From assembly GCA_050943225.1 (NCBI GenBank), contig JBMNOT010000114.1:1-6667 (forward strand): a stretch of 6,667 bases of DNA, in the 5' to 3' direction. The first letter of the stretch is position 1; every line of letters begins with the position of its first letter. The notes beneath the pieces were generated by a model that was given only the letters and a program-made list of their open reading frames with translations, searched no databases and was not told the origin of the DNA. Positions 1 through 6,639 of this stretch are shown in pieces. Position numbers and translations under genes: made by a program. The stretch is from SZUA-584 sp050943225. GTDB taxonomy: Bacteria > Bacillota > Clostridia > Christensenellales > SZUA-584.

Positions 1-1617
1 ACCTGGTCGACCAGCGATGAGAATGTGGCGACTGTGGACGCTGACGGGCTGGTGACCGCCAAGGCGGAAGGCACGGCGCAGATCAGCTTTACCGCGAGCG
101 CGTTTACCGGCGTCTGCGAGGTTACCGTGAGGTCTCCCTTTACAGTGACGCTGGACAGGCATGCTGTAACGCTCGCGGTGTCGGATAAACTGAAGCTTCA
201 TGCTGCTGTGGACAAAGGTACGGCAACGCTGAACTGGGCAAGCAGTGATGAGGCTGTGGCTAAAGTCAGTGAAGATGGCAAAGTAACTGCAAAGTCGCCC
301 GGAGAGGCTGTTATCACGGTGTATGCGGGGTTCGGCGTGTCGGATTCCTGCACGGTAAAGGTTGTACCGCGGGAAATCAGCGCTGCTTCCTGTTATCAGG
401 TGGACCGCAGCTCCGACCAACTGCTGGGCCCGCGGGTGAATACAACCGTCAGTGAGATGATTTCCAACCTGAACCTTGACGAGAGCCTGCTACGCATCGA
501 TGACAAGAACGACGATGAGGATACCCGTGGTCTGGTGAAAACCGGCATGACGGTGAGCCTGGTGGTGGATGGCGAGGTAAGAGACCAGCTGACCGTCAAA
601 GTGTTGGGCGACCTGGACGGCGACGGCAAGCTGGGCATCTACGAATACACACGCGCGCGCGTCACCCTGCTGGGGCTCAGCAGTATGTCTGATGCGGACA
701 AGGCGCTGTTGGACTTAAACAGCGACGGGAAACTCAGCATCACGGATTATATACTCATGCGCCTTCATATACTCAAGCTCAATATCGGATGGGACGGCCG
801 GGACGGCTTCCCGGACATACAGCCGTCGTTTTCCACTCTGATGCCCGCCGGATGCAACACGGTCACCATTTCCTGGAATGCGGTGGAAAGCGCTGCGGGA
901 TATGAGATCTACCGGTCAACTTCGGCATCGGGGACGTACACGCTAATAGCCAGCGTCGGGCGCAACGTATTCAGCTATACCGATTCCAACCTGTACGGAG
1001 ACACCACCTATTATTACAAGGTGCGCGCGTATAAGACCGTGGGGCCGATAAGGCTGGATACGCTGTATTCTGAGGCCAGGAGTGTCAAAGCGCCGGGGTA
1101 TACGATATATTACCAGGGCGATTCGCGCTGGGGCTTCTCCTCTTCGGTGCGCAAGAAGGCCTGTGTGATCACCGCCTATGCCATCACGATCAACAACATG
1201 GGCATCCCGTGCACGCCGCCGGACGTTTACAGGTCCAACGGCAACCAGACCCCGATGAAAATGGCAAACCTCCAGAAAAACTTCGGCGTAAAGGCGGTTT
1301 GCGCGCTGCCTGCGGGTTCACCATACTTATCATCCTTCGACGGGCATAAGACGTACATAAAGAGCCCGTCCACCAACTATGAAGCGGCTGTCAAGCAAGC
1401 TTTGGCCCTGCATCCCGAGGGCGTGATACTGTACTTCAAGAAGGGCAGCGAAGCGCACGCCATCGTGGCCTGCAAGATATCGGGCGGCACGATTTATTAC
1501 AGCGACCCGGGCCGCAACCGCGATTATCTGGTGGACTTCGCGAATACCTGGTGCAAGAAAGGGCACAGCATGAGCTACAAGCACCTGGTGGAGATGGTTG
1601 CGCTGGACAGAGTATAA
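1..1617 (+). CDS. Modular Big_2 / dockerin / FnIII protein with C-terminal C39-like cysteine peptidase domain (5' end outside window)
   Basis: The frame is open from base 1, so the start lies upstream; the GTG at 25 is inside an Ig-like domain and is not a credible start. Residues are numbered from base 25. In order: the end of one Big_2 (bacterial Ig-like) domain (to about 36); a complete Big_2 domain (about 38-116, with the typical WASSDEAVAKVSEDGKVTA pattern); a linker; a dockerin-like pair of calcium loops (Asp196/Asp198/Asp200/Glu207 and Asp230/Asn232/Asp234/Asp241); a fibronectin III domain (about 264-356); and a Peptidase_C39-like domain (about 358-530). In the last, Gln364 (YYQGDSRWG), Cys380 (KKACVITAYA), His478 (EAHAI) and Asp494 (YSDPG) fit the oxyanion Gln and Cys-His-Asp triad. 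Big_2 and dockerin modules are typical of exported proteins, so a surface or secreted role is inferred; the signal peptide and any anchor would be upstream. The substrate is unknown. Stop is TAA, followed by a terminator. Confidence 0.85.
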   Translation, partial: TWSTSDENVATVDADGLVTAKAEGTAQISFTASAFTGVCEVTVRSPFTVTLDRHAVTLAVSDKLKLHAAVDKGTATLNWASSDEAVAKVSEDGKVTAKSPGEAVITVYAGFGVSDSCTVKVVPREISAASCYQVDRSSDQLLGPRVNTTVSEMISNLNLDESLLRIDDKNDDEDTRGLVKTGMTVSLVVDGEVRDQLTVKVLGDLDGDGKLGIYEYTRARVTLLGLSSMSDADKALLDLNSDGKLSITDYILMRLHILKLNIGWDGRDGFPDIQPSFSTLMPAGCNTVTISWNAVESAAGYEIYRSTSASGTYTLIASVGRNVFSYTDSNLYGDTTYYYKVRAYKTVGPIRLDTLYSEARSVKAPGYTIYYQGDSRWGFSSSVRKKACVITAYAITINNMGIPCTPPDVYRSNGNQTPMKMANLQKNFGVKAVCALPAGSPYLSSFDGHKTYIKSPSTNYEAAVKQALALHPEGVILYFKKGSEAHAIVACKISGGTIYYSDPGRNRDYLVDFANTWCKKGHSMSYKHLVEMVALDRV

Positions 1618-1633
1618 CGCATAAAGAGCCAGT

Positions 1634-1666
1634 AAGAGGTGCGGAAAAGTATCCCGCACCTTTTTA
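1634..1666 (+). terminator. Intrinsic terminator of the peptidase gene
   Basis: A perfect 8-bp stem (AGGTGCGG at 1637-1644 with CCGCACCT at 1654-1661) closes a 9-nt loop and is followed by a T-run (1661-1665). The A's before the stem can pair with those T's. It lies 19 bases after the TAA of the upstream gene, where a rho-independent terminator is expected. Confidence 0.85.
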
Positions 1667-1844
1667 TATGGACCAGGCAGCCTGGCGGCACTGTTTTGTG
1701 AAGGCTGCTGCGCTGAAGGCCTCGTTGCCGGGAAAGTATTTGCACGGCTATTTATTCCTCCTTATGGTTTAACCGGCTCTGGCAGAAACAGTTGGCTTCG
1801 CCTGGTACAGAAACGAGCGCAGGGCAATACGCATATTACAAAAC

Positions 1845-1859
1845 AGGAGGCAAAAGATG
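1845..1859 (+). promoter_or_regulatory. RBS and original ATG of the isomerase gene
   Basis: AGGAGG at 1845-1850 is 6 nt from ATG 1857 and 21 nt from GTG 1872. The spacing fits the ATG and is too long for the GTG. This identifies ATG 1857 as the ancestral start and makes the TGA three codons later a lesion within the gene rather than an upstream accident. Confidence 0.75.
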
Positions 1860-2621
1860 AAACTGTGATTTGTGAGCGCTATTCTTCAGGAGTATTCCTT
1901 TGAACAGGTGATCGATTTTGCGGCGGACAACGGCATGGACTGCGTGGAGATCATGTGCTGGCCCAAAGGCAAGGCAGAGCGCAGGTATGCAGGCGTCACG
2001 CACATCGACGTGGACACGCTGGACAAGGACAAGGCGGCGTACATCAACGATTATTTGGCGAAGAAAGGCGTCATCATCTCGGCGCTGGGGTATTACCCCA
2101 ACCCGCTGGATGCGGATTTAAAGCAGCGCAGCGTGTTCATTGAGCATATCAAGAAGTGCATCCGGGGCGCGGCGCTGCTGGGCCTGAAAAACTTCAACAC
2201 GTTCATCGGCAAGAACCTCGCCTCTTCGCCGCACATGTGGCGCGAGATATTCGGGTATATCGACAGCCCCAACCTCGGGCTCAATTACGACCCGTCGCAT
2301 CTGGTGTGGCAGCGGATGGACTATATCAAGCCGATATACGAGTTTAAGGACAAGATATTCCACTTTCACATCAAAGACGCGAAATTCTATCAGGACAGGT
2401 ACAACGAGGTGGGCATATTTGCAGCGCCGCTGGATTACCAGGAGCCCAAGCTGCCCGGTCTAGGCGACGTCGACTGGGGTAAAACCATCTCGGCGCTGAC
2501 GGACATCCGCTACAAGGGCTGCGCGGTGATCGAGGTGGAGGACAGGGCGTTTGAGGATACGCTGGAAGACAGGCTGTACTCCATCCTGCTGTCCAAGCGC
2601 TATATGAGCCAGTTCATTTAA
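1857..2621 (+). pseudogene. Sugar-phosphate isomerase/epimerase-like protein (xylose-isomerase-type TIM barrel), with early stop and internal deletion
   Basis: An AGGAGG (1845-1850) sits 6 nt before ATG 1857, but the frame reads Met-Lys-Leu-TGA-Phe-Val-Ser-Ala-Ile-Leu. After the TGA (1866-1868) it is open to TAA 2621, and GTG 1872 is the first possible restart (249 codons). Recognisable family blocks, numbered from GTG 1872: MCWPKGKAERRYAGVTHIDV (28-47), NYDPSHLVWQ (138-147), FHFHIKDA (163-170), KLPGLGDVDWG (193-203) and IEVEDRAFE (220-228). This is the AP_endonuc_2/xylose-isomerase-like superfamily, whose members bind a divalent metal and isomerise or epimerise sugars. From recalled homologues (about 300 residues), roughly 50 residues are missing after FIGKN (111-115), including the IENCPM block with a metal-binding Glu; Asp140, His164 or His166, and Glu221 or Glu223 remain as candidate ligands. 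GTG 1872 lacks its own well-spaced RBS, though re-initiation 3 nt after the stop is conceivable. A decayed gene is the best reading; a sequencing error at the TGA would not explain the deletion. The gene is monocistronic, with terminators on both sides. Confidence 0.7.
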
Positions 2622-2671
2622 CATTCGGGGAGGCGTATTTAAGAGTTTTCACTGAAGCCAGTCGTACCGAT

Positions 2672-2697
2672 AAGCCTGCCGTTTTGGCGGGCTTTTT
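2672..2697 (+). terminator. Intrinsic terminator after the isomerase gene
   Basis: AAGCCTGCC (2672-2680) pairs with GGCGGGCTT (2686-2694) through a GTTTT loop, with one T:G wobble, and the T-run continues to 2697. It lies about 50 bases after the TAA and insulates the heat-shock unit from upstream transcription. Confidence 0.85.
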
Positions 2698-2807
2698 GCT
2701 TTGCCGTTTTGGCTTCCGCACTGCGGGTGCGACTTTACACAAAGCAAGCAGGCGTGGAATAATAATACTTTTGCAAGAAATAATTTCAAATAAAGCCACA
2801 AAAACTA

Positions 2808-2836
2808 TTGATTTTTTGATATGAGTGTATTATATT
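2808..2836 (+). promoter_or_regulatory. Sigma-A-type promoter of the dnaJ-like/clpB unit
   Basis: TTGATT (2808-2813) as -35 and TATATT (2831-2836) as -10 are separated by 17 bp, in the most AT-rich stretch of the window. They match TTGACA/TATAAT at 4 of 6 and 5 of 6 positions. Transcription would begin near 2842-2845, at the left edge of the CtsR box. The neighbouring T-A-rich bases offer alternative -10 hexamers, so the exact register is uncertain. Confidence 0.65.
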
Positions 2837-2843
2837 ATCCGTA

Positions 2844-2860
2844 GGTCAAAGAAGGTCAAA
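2844..2860 (+). promoter_or_regulatory. CtsR operator (heptad direct repeat)
   Basis: The sequence reads GGTCAAA-GAA-GGTCAAA, a perfect fit to the CtsR consensus RGTCAAA-NAN-RGTCAAA known from Firmicutes. CtsR represses clp and other class III heat-shock genes and releases DNA on heat or protein stress. The box lies just downstream of the -10 hexamer, over the predicted transcription start, a position suited to blocking initiation. No ctsR gene is in the window, so a regulator encoded elsewhere is inferred. I found no second box, including upstream of clpB. Confidence 0.9.
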
Positions 2861-2886
2861 GTCATATCCGTGTACAGAGTTGGACT

Positions 2887-2902
2887 CCCGGTATCGGCCG
2901 GG
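2887..2902 (+). other. Small hairpin in the 5' leader of the J-protein mRNA
   Basis: CCCGG (2887-2891) can pair with CCGGG (2898-2902) across a 6-nt loop, ending 8 nt before the AAGGAGG. A 5-bp GC stem so close to the ribosome site could modulate translation or mRNA stability, but it does not cover the RBS and may be chance. Confidence 0.3.
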
Positions 2903-2928
2903 GCATGGGAAAGGAGGGATATGGCAGC

Positions 2929-3894
2929 ATGCAATACAAGGACTACTATGCGATACTCGGCGTAGACAAGACGGCGTCTAAGGAAGAGATCAAGAAGGCG
3001 TACCGCAAGCTCGCGAAGCAGTACCATCCCGACGCCAACAAGGGCGACAAGAGCTCGGAAGAGAAGTTCAAGGACATCAGCGAGGCGTACGAGGTGCTGA
3101 GCGACGACGAGAAGCGCAAAAAATACGATATGTTCGGCAGCCAGGCGCAGTACGCGCACGGCATGGATTTCGACCCGTCGCAGTTCGGGTGGAACGTGCA
3201 TTACTCGACCGCGGGCAACGGCAGCCGCAGCGACTTCTTCAACATGTTTTTCTCAGACGCGTTTGACTTATCGTCGCTGTTCGGCGGGGCGCGGGCCGGG
3301 CGCACCACGACGCGCGTATTTCGGAACGACGACCTCTCCGACCTGTTCGGCGGGGCAGCCGGCCGCGCATCGCACAGGCACGACGGCCGGCATATAGAGA
3401 CGGAGATTAAAATAACGCCGGAGGAAGGCGCGGCGGGCACCGAAAAGCGCATCTCGCTCCAGACGGAGACGGGCACGCGCACTATCCACTTCAAGGTACC
3501 CAAGGGCGTGCGGGACGGCGGGACTATACGGCTGAAAGGACAGGGCCACCCCGGCATAGGCGGCGGCCAGGCGGGCGACCTTAGGCTGACGGTGAGACTG
3601 AAGGGCGGCAGGTTTGCTTTCGAGGACGGGCAGCTGGTGCTGCCGCTGGATTTGTATCCGTGGGATGCGGCGCTGGGCGCGAAAAAGACGGTGGATACGC
3701 TGGACGGGCGCATCGCGGTCAACATCCCCGCGGGTGTGCAGACGGGCAGCAAGGTCCGCATCGCGGGCAAGGGCTATCCCAGCCGGGACGGTACCCGCGG
3801 CGACCTGTACCTCAAGCTGCGCCTGATTAACCCCGTATACCTGACTTCAGAGCAGAAGGCGCTGTACGAAAGGCTGAGAGCAACTGTTGAGTAG
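2929..3894 (+). CDS. J-domain co-chaperone, class II DnaJ / CbpA type
   Basis: Predicted 321 residues. ATG 2929 is preferred over the in-frame ATG 2905 because AAGGAGG (2911-2917) precedes it at about 11 nt and the J-domain begins immediately (MQYKDYYAILGV). ATG 2921 is out of frame. The J-domain spans about 4-70 with HPD at 33-35, the motif that stimulates DnaK ATPase. A Gly/Phe-containing linker (about 71-154) follows, then two DnaJ C-terminal substrate-binding domains (about 155-232 with KVPKGVRDGGTIRLKGQGHPG; about 233-305 with DLYPWDAALGAKKTVDTLDG and NIPAGVQTG). No CxxCxGxG repeats are present, so it lacks the zinc-finger of class I DnaJ and resembles CbpA. It is expected to be cytosolic and to deliver unfolded clients to DnaK. 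It is first in a unit behind a CtsR box and is followed by clpB, its functional partner via DnaK. Stop is TAG. Confidence 0.92.
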   Translation: MQYKDYYAILGVDKTASKEEIKKAYRKLAKQYHPDANKGDKSSEEKFKDISEAYEVLSDDEKRKKYDMFGSQAQYAHGMDFDPSQFGWNVHYSTAGNGSRSDFFNMFFSDAFDLSSLFGGARAGRTTTRVFRNDDLSDLFGGAAGRASHRHDGRHIETEIKITPEEGAAGTEKRISLQTETGTRTIHFKVPKGVRDGGTIRLKGQGHPGIGGGQAGDLRLTVRLKGGRFAFEDGQLVLPLDLYPWDAALGAKKTVDTLDGRIAVNIPAGVQTGSKVRIAGKGYPSRDGTRGDLYLKLRLINPVYLTSEQKALYERLRATVE

Positions 3895-3897
3895 GCG

Positions 3898-3940
3898 GCG
3901 GGGGTTGCAAAGAGGATAGGATTGTATGCCCCCGCTTTTT
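3898..3940 (+). terminator. Probable intrinsic (possibly attenuating) terminator between the J-protein gene and clpB
   Basis: GCGGGGG (3898-3904) pairs perfectly with CCCCCGC (3929-3935), followed at once by TTTTT (3936-3940). The stem is strong, but the 24-nt loop is longer than usual. It begins 4 bases after the TAG. Since no good promoter is visible before clpB, it may act as a partial terminator that lowers clpB readthrough. Confidence 0.6.
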
Positions 3941-3964
3941 GAATACATGAAGGGTTTTTTCGCG

Positions 3965-4013
3965 GAATTCCAAAGGAATTCGTTCCCTCTGGGAGGGTAT
4001 GGGGCAAAGCCCC
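3965..4013 (+). repeat. Cluster of three small perfect hairpins upstream of clpB
   Basis: Three inverted repeats, each with a 3-nt loop, lie in tandem: GAATTCC-AAA-GGAATTC (3965-3981), CCCTC-TGG-GAGGG (3985-3997) and GGGGC-AAA-GCCCC (4001-4013). They fill the gap between the terminator and the clpB RBS. The regular spacing looks like a small interspersed palindromic element or a structured 5' leader; sequence alone does not tell which. No ORF of note overlaps it. Confidence 0.55.
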
Positions 4014-4050
4014 TCGGGTTTAAAAGCATAAACGAAGGGAGGAATCATTT

Positions 4051-6639
4051 ATGAATATGGATAGATTGACAGAAAAAGCGATGGCCGCGGTAGCCGCGGC
4101 GCAGGAGGCGGGCATCAGGCGGAGCCACCAGCAGGTAGACGGCGAGCACCTGCACTACGCGCTGGCGTCGCAGCAGGACGGCCTTATTACTAAGCTGCTG
4201 GGATATATGGGCATCGACACGGCGCTGTATTTGAGCAGCCTGGAAAACGAGCTGAACAAGCTGCCCAAGGTGCAGGGCGCGTCGGCGTCGGTGTACGCTT
4301 CCCGGCGCTTTACTGAATTGCTGGTGAAGGCGCAGGACGAGGCCAAGCGCTTCAAGGACGAATACACCGGCGTGGAGCACCTCTATATCGCGCTGCTCAA
4401 AGAGCGCGGCACGCCGTCCGCCAACATTTTCAGGCAGTATGGTATCACGCTGGAGAACTTTATGCAGGCGCTCACCAAGGTGCGCGGCAACCAGCGCGTG
4501 ACTTCGCAGAACCCCGAAGAGACGTACGACTCGCTCAAGCGTTTCGGGCGCGACCTGGTGGAGATGGCGAAGAAGGGCAAAATCGACCCGGTAATCGGGC
4601 GTGACGGCGAGATCCGCCGCGCGATACGCATACTGTCGCGCCGCACCAAGAACAACCCGGTGCTCATCGGCGAGCCGGGCGTGGGCAAAACCGCTGTGGT
4701 GGAAGGCCTTGCGCAGCGCATACTGGCGGGCGACGTGCCCGAGGGCCTCAAGGACAAGACGATATTTGCGCTGGACATGGGCGCGCTGATTGCGGGCGCC
4801 AAGTACCGCGGCGAGTTTGAAGAGCGCTTAAAAGCGGTGCTGGAGGAAGTCAACAAGAGCGACGGGCGCATCATACTGTTCATCGACGAGCTGCACAATA
4901 TCGTGGGCGCGGGCAAGGCCGAAGGCGCGATGGACGCGGGCAACATATTAAAGCCCATGCTGGCCCGGGGCGAGCTGCACTGCATCGGCGCGACCACGCT
5001 GGACGAGTACCGCAAATACATCGAGAAGGACGCGGCGCTGGAGCGGCGGTTCCAGCCCATACTGGTGGAGCCGCCGACGGTGGAGGATACCATCTCCATA
5101 CTGCGCGGCTTAAAAGAGCGCTTCGAGATACACCACGGCGTGAAGATTACCAACAGCGCGCTGATCGCGTGCGCGGTGCTGTCTGACAGGTACATATCCG
5201 ACCGTTTCCTGCCCGACAAGGCGATTGACCTGATGGACGAGGCGGCGGCGATGATCCGCACCGAAATCGACAGCATGCCCTCCGAGCTGGACGAGATATC
5301 GCGGCGCGTGATGCAGCTGGAAATCGAGCGGCAGGCGCTGAAGAAGGAGGACGACCCGGCGTCCCAAGCGCGCCTGGAAGCGCTGGAGAAGGAACTGGCG
5401 GCGCAGAAGGAGCAGGCCGACAAGCTGAAAGCCCAGTGGGAGCTGGAGAAAGTGGCGCTCACGCGGGAGAAGGAGCTCAAGCAGCGGATCGAGGAAGTGC
5501 GCCGGCAGGTGGACGAGGCCAAGCGGCGCTACGACCTGGAACTGGCGGCAAAGCTGGAGTACGGCGAGCTGCCCGTATTGCAGCGGCAGCTGGAGGAACA
5601 GCGCCGCCTGAACGCCCAGAAGCAGAACGTGCTGCTTAAGGAGGAGGTCACCGAGGAGGAGATCGCCGAGATCGTGTCGCGCTGGACGGGCATACCGGTG
5701 TCCAAGCTGGTCGAGAAGGAGAGAGACAAGCTGCTGGGGCTGGAGGGCATACTCCACAAGCGGGTTATCGGCCAGGACGAGGCGGTGACCGCGGTCAGCG
5801 AGGCCGTCATCCGCGCGCGCTCCGGTCTGAAGGACCCCAAGCGCCCCATCGGTTCGTTCATATTCCTGGGGCCTACGGGCGTGGGCAAGACGGAGCTGGC
5901 TCGCGCTCTGGCCGAGGCGCTGTTTGACAGCGAGGAGAACATGGTGCACATCGACATGAGCGAGTACATGGAGAAGCATTCGGTGGCACGGCTGATCGGC
6001 GCACCTCCGGGATACGTGGGCTACGACGAAGGCGGGCAGCTTACCGAGGCGGTGCGCCGCCGGCCTTACTGCGTTATACTGTTTGACGAGATCGAAAAGG
6101 CGCACCACGACGTGTTCAACGTGCTGCTGCAGCTGCTGGACGACGGGCGGCTGACCGACAGCCAGGGCAGGACGGTGAACTTCAAGAACACCGTGGTGAT
6201 CATGACGAGCAACATCGGCAGCGAATACCTGCTCTCCGGCATCGACGCGCAGGGCAACCTGTCCGACAAGGCCCGCAACATGGTGATGAGCGACCTCACG
6301 CGGCATTTCCGCCCTGAGTTTTTGAACCGCGTGAACGATATCGTGATGTTCCGCCCGCTGACGAAGGACGACATCATCAAGATCATCGACCTCGCCGTGG
6401 CGCAGATTCAGAAGCGGCTGGACGAGCGGATGATAAGCCTCAAGCTGTCGGACGCGGCAAAGCAGCTGATTGCCGACAAGGCGTATACGCCGGTGTACGG
6501 CGCGCGGCCGGTGAAGCGATATCTCCAGAAGGAGATCGAGACGCAGCTCGGCCGCATGCTGGTGGCGGGCTCCATTTCGGACGGCGACATCGCTTTGGTG
6601 GACGCGGACGGCGGCCAGCTGAAGATAACGGTGGGGTAA
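4051..6639 (+). CDS. clpB: ATP-dependent protein disaggregase ClpB (Hsp100)
   Basis: 862 residues, full length for ClpB. AAGGGAGG (4035-4042) lies 8 nt before ATG. Order: the Clp N domain (about 1-145, binds aggregated substrates); AAA+ module 1 with Walker A GEPGVGKT (207-214), pore-loop Tyr252 (KYRG), Walker B ILFIDE (275-280) and Arg-finger candidates Arg332/Arg333; the long coiled-coil middle domain (about 400-530, rich in Glu/Lys/Arg/Gln), which marks ClpB apart from ClpC/ClpA and is the DnaK docking and control element; AAA+ module 2 with Walker A GPTGVGKT (607-614), pore loop GYVG (654-657), Walker B VILFDE (675-680), sensor-1 Asn721, Arg760 (FLNRVND) and sensor-2 Arg819 (GARP). All catalytic motifs are intact. 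The cytosolic hexamer threads aggregated proteins through its pore with DnaK/DnaJ help. It is probably co-transcribed with the J-protein gene from the CtsR-controlled promoter. Stop is TAA; the last 28 bases of the window show nothing definite. Confidence 0.97.
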   Translation: MNMDRLTEKAMAAVAAAQEAGIRRSHQQVDGEHLHYALASQQDGLITKLLGYMGIDTALYLSSLENELNKLPKVQGASASVYASRRFTELLVKAQDEAKRFKDEYTGVEHLYIALLKERGTPSANIFRQYGITLENFMQALTKVRGNQRVTSQNPEETYDSLKRFGRDLVEMAKKGKIDPVIGRDGEIRRAIRILSRRTKNNPVLIGEPGVGKTAVVEGLAQRILAGDVPEGLKDKTIFALDMGALIAGAKYRGEFEERLKAVLEEVNKSDGRIILFIDELHNIVGAGKAEGAMDAGNILKPMLARGELHCIGATTLDEYRKYIEKDAALERRFQPILVEPPTVEDTISILRGLKERFEIHHGVKITNSALIACAVLSDRYISDRFLPDKAIDLMDEAAAMIRTEIDSMPSELDEISRRVMQLEIERQALKKEDDPASQARLEALEKELAAQKEQADKLKAQWELEKVALTREKELKQRIEEVRRQVDEAKRRYDLELAAKLEYGELPVLQRQLEEQRRLNAQKQNVLLKEEVTEEEIAEIVSRWTGIPVSKLVEKERDKLLGLEGILHKRVIGQDEAVTAVSEAVIRARSGLKDPKRPIGSFIFLGPTGVGKTELARALAEALFDSEENMVHIDMSEYMEKHSVARLIGAPPGYVGYDEGGQLTEAVRRRPYCVILFDEIEKAHHDVFNVLLQLLDDGRLTDSQGRTVNFKNTVVIMTSNIGSEYLLSGIDAQGNLSDKARNMVMSDLTRHFRPEFLNRVNDIVMFRPLTKDDIIKIIDLAVAQIQKRLDERMISLKLSDAAKQLIADKAYTPVYGARPVKRYLQKEIETQLGRMLVAGSISDGDIALVDADGGQLKITVG

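Noticed and set aside
1673..1685. 13-base palindrome CCAGGC-A-GCCTGG just after the first terminator
   Set aside because: The one-base loop cannot form a hairpin as written, and a single short palindrome gives no basis for an operator call.
1740..1768. Possible promoter TTGCAC-17-TATGGT for the isomerase gene
   Set aside because: It matches the consensus at only 3 and 4 of 6 positions and lies nearly 90 bases before the start. It is too weak to list; no better promoter is visible in 1667-1844.
1551..1772. 73-codon + strand ORF overlapping the end of the peptidase gene
   Set aside because: It is out of frame with a well-supported gene, runs through the terminator, has no RBS and resembles nothing known.
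1866..1868. TGA as selenocysteine or as a reassigned glycine/tryptophan codon
   Set aside because: The position is at the extreme N-terminus and is not a catalytic residue in this family, I see no convincing SECIS-like hairpin just downstream, and no other gene in the window has an in-frame TGA. A point mutation (with a second lesion downstream) explains it better.
2905..2931. ATG 2905 as the start of the J-protein
   Set aside because: It would add eight residues (MGKEGYGS) that are the translated RBS region. ATG 2929 is correctly spaced from AAGGAGG and begins directly at the J-domain.
3984..4042. RNA thermometer formed by the CCCTC hairpin pairing with the clpB RBS
   Set aside because: Only about four continuous pairs can form with the RBS, weaker than the local hairpin, so the sequence does not support occlusion.
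4383..6386. Long minus-strand ORFs (up to 398 codons) opposite clpB
   Set aside because: They are Ser/Arg- or Leu/His/Val-rich shadows created by the GC-rich codon usage of clpB, without RBS or family resemblance.
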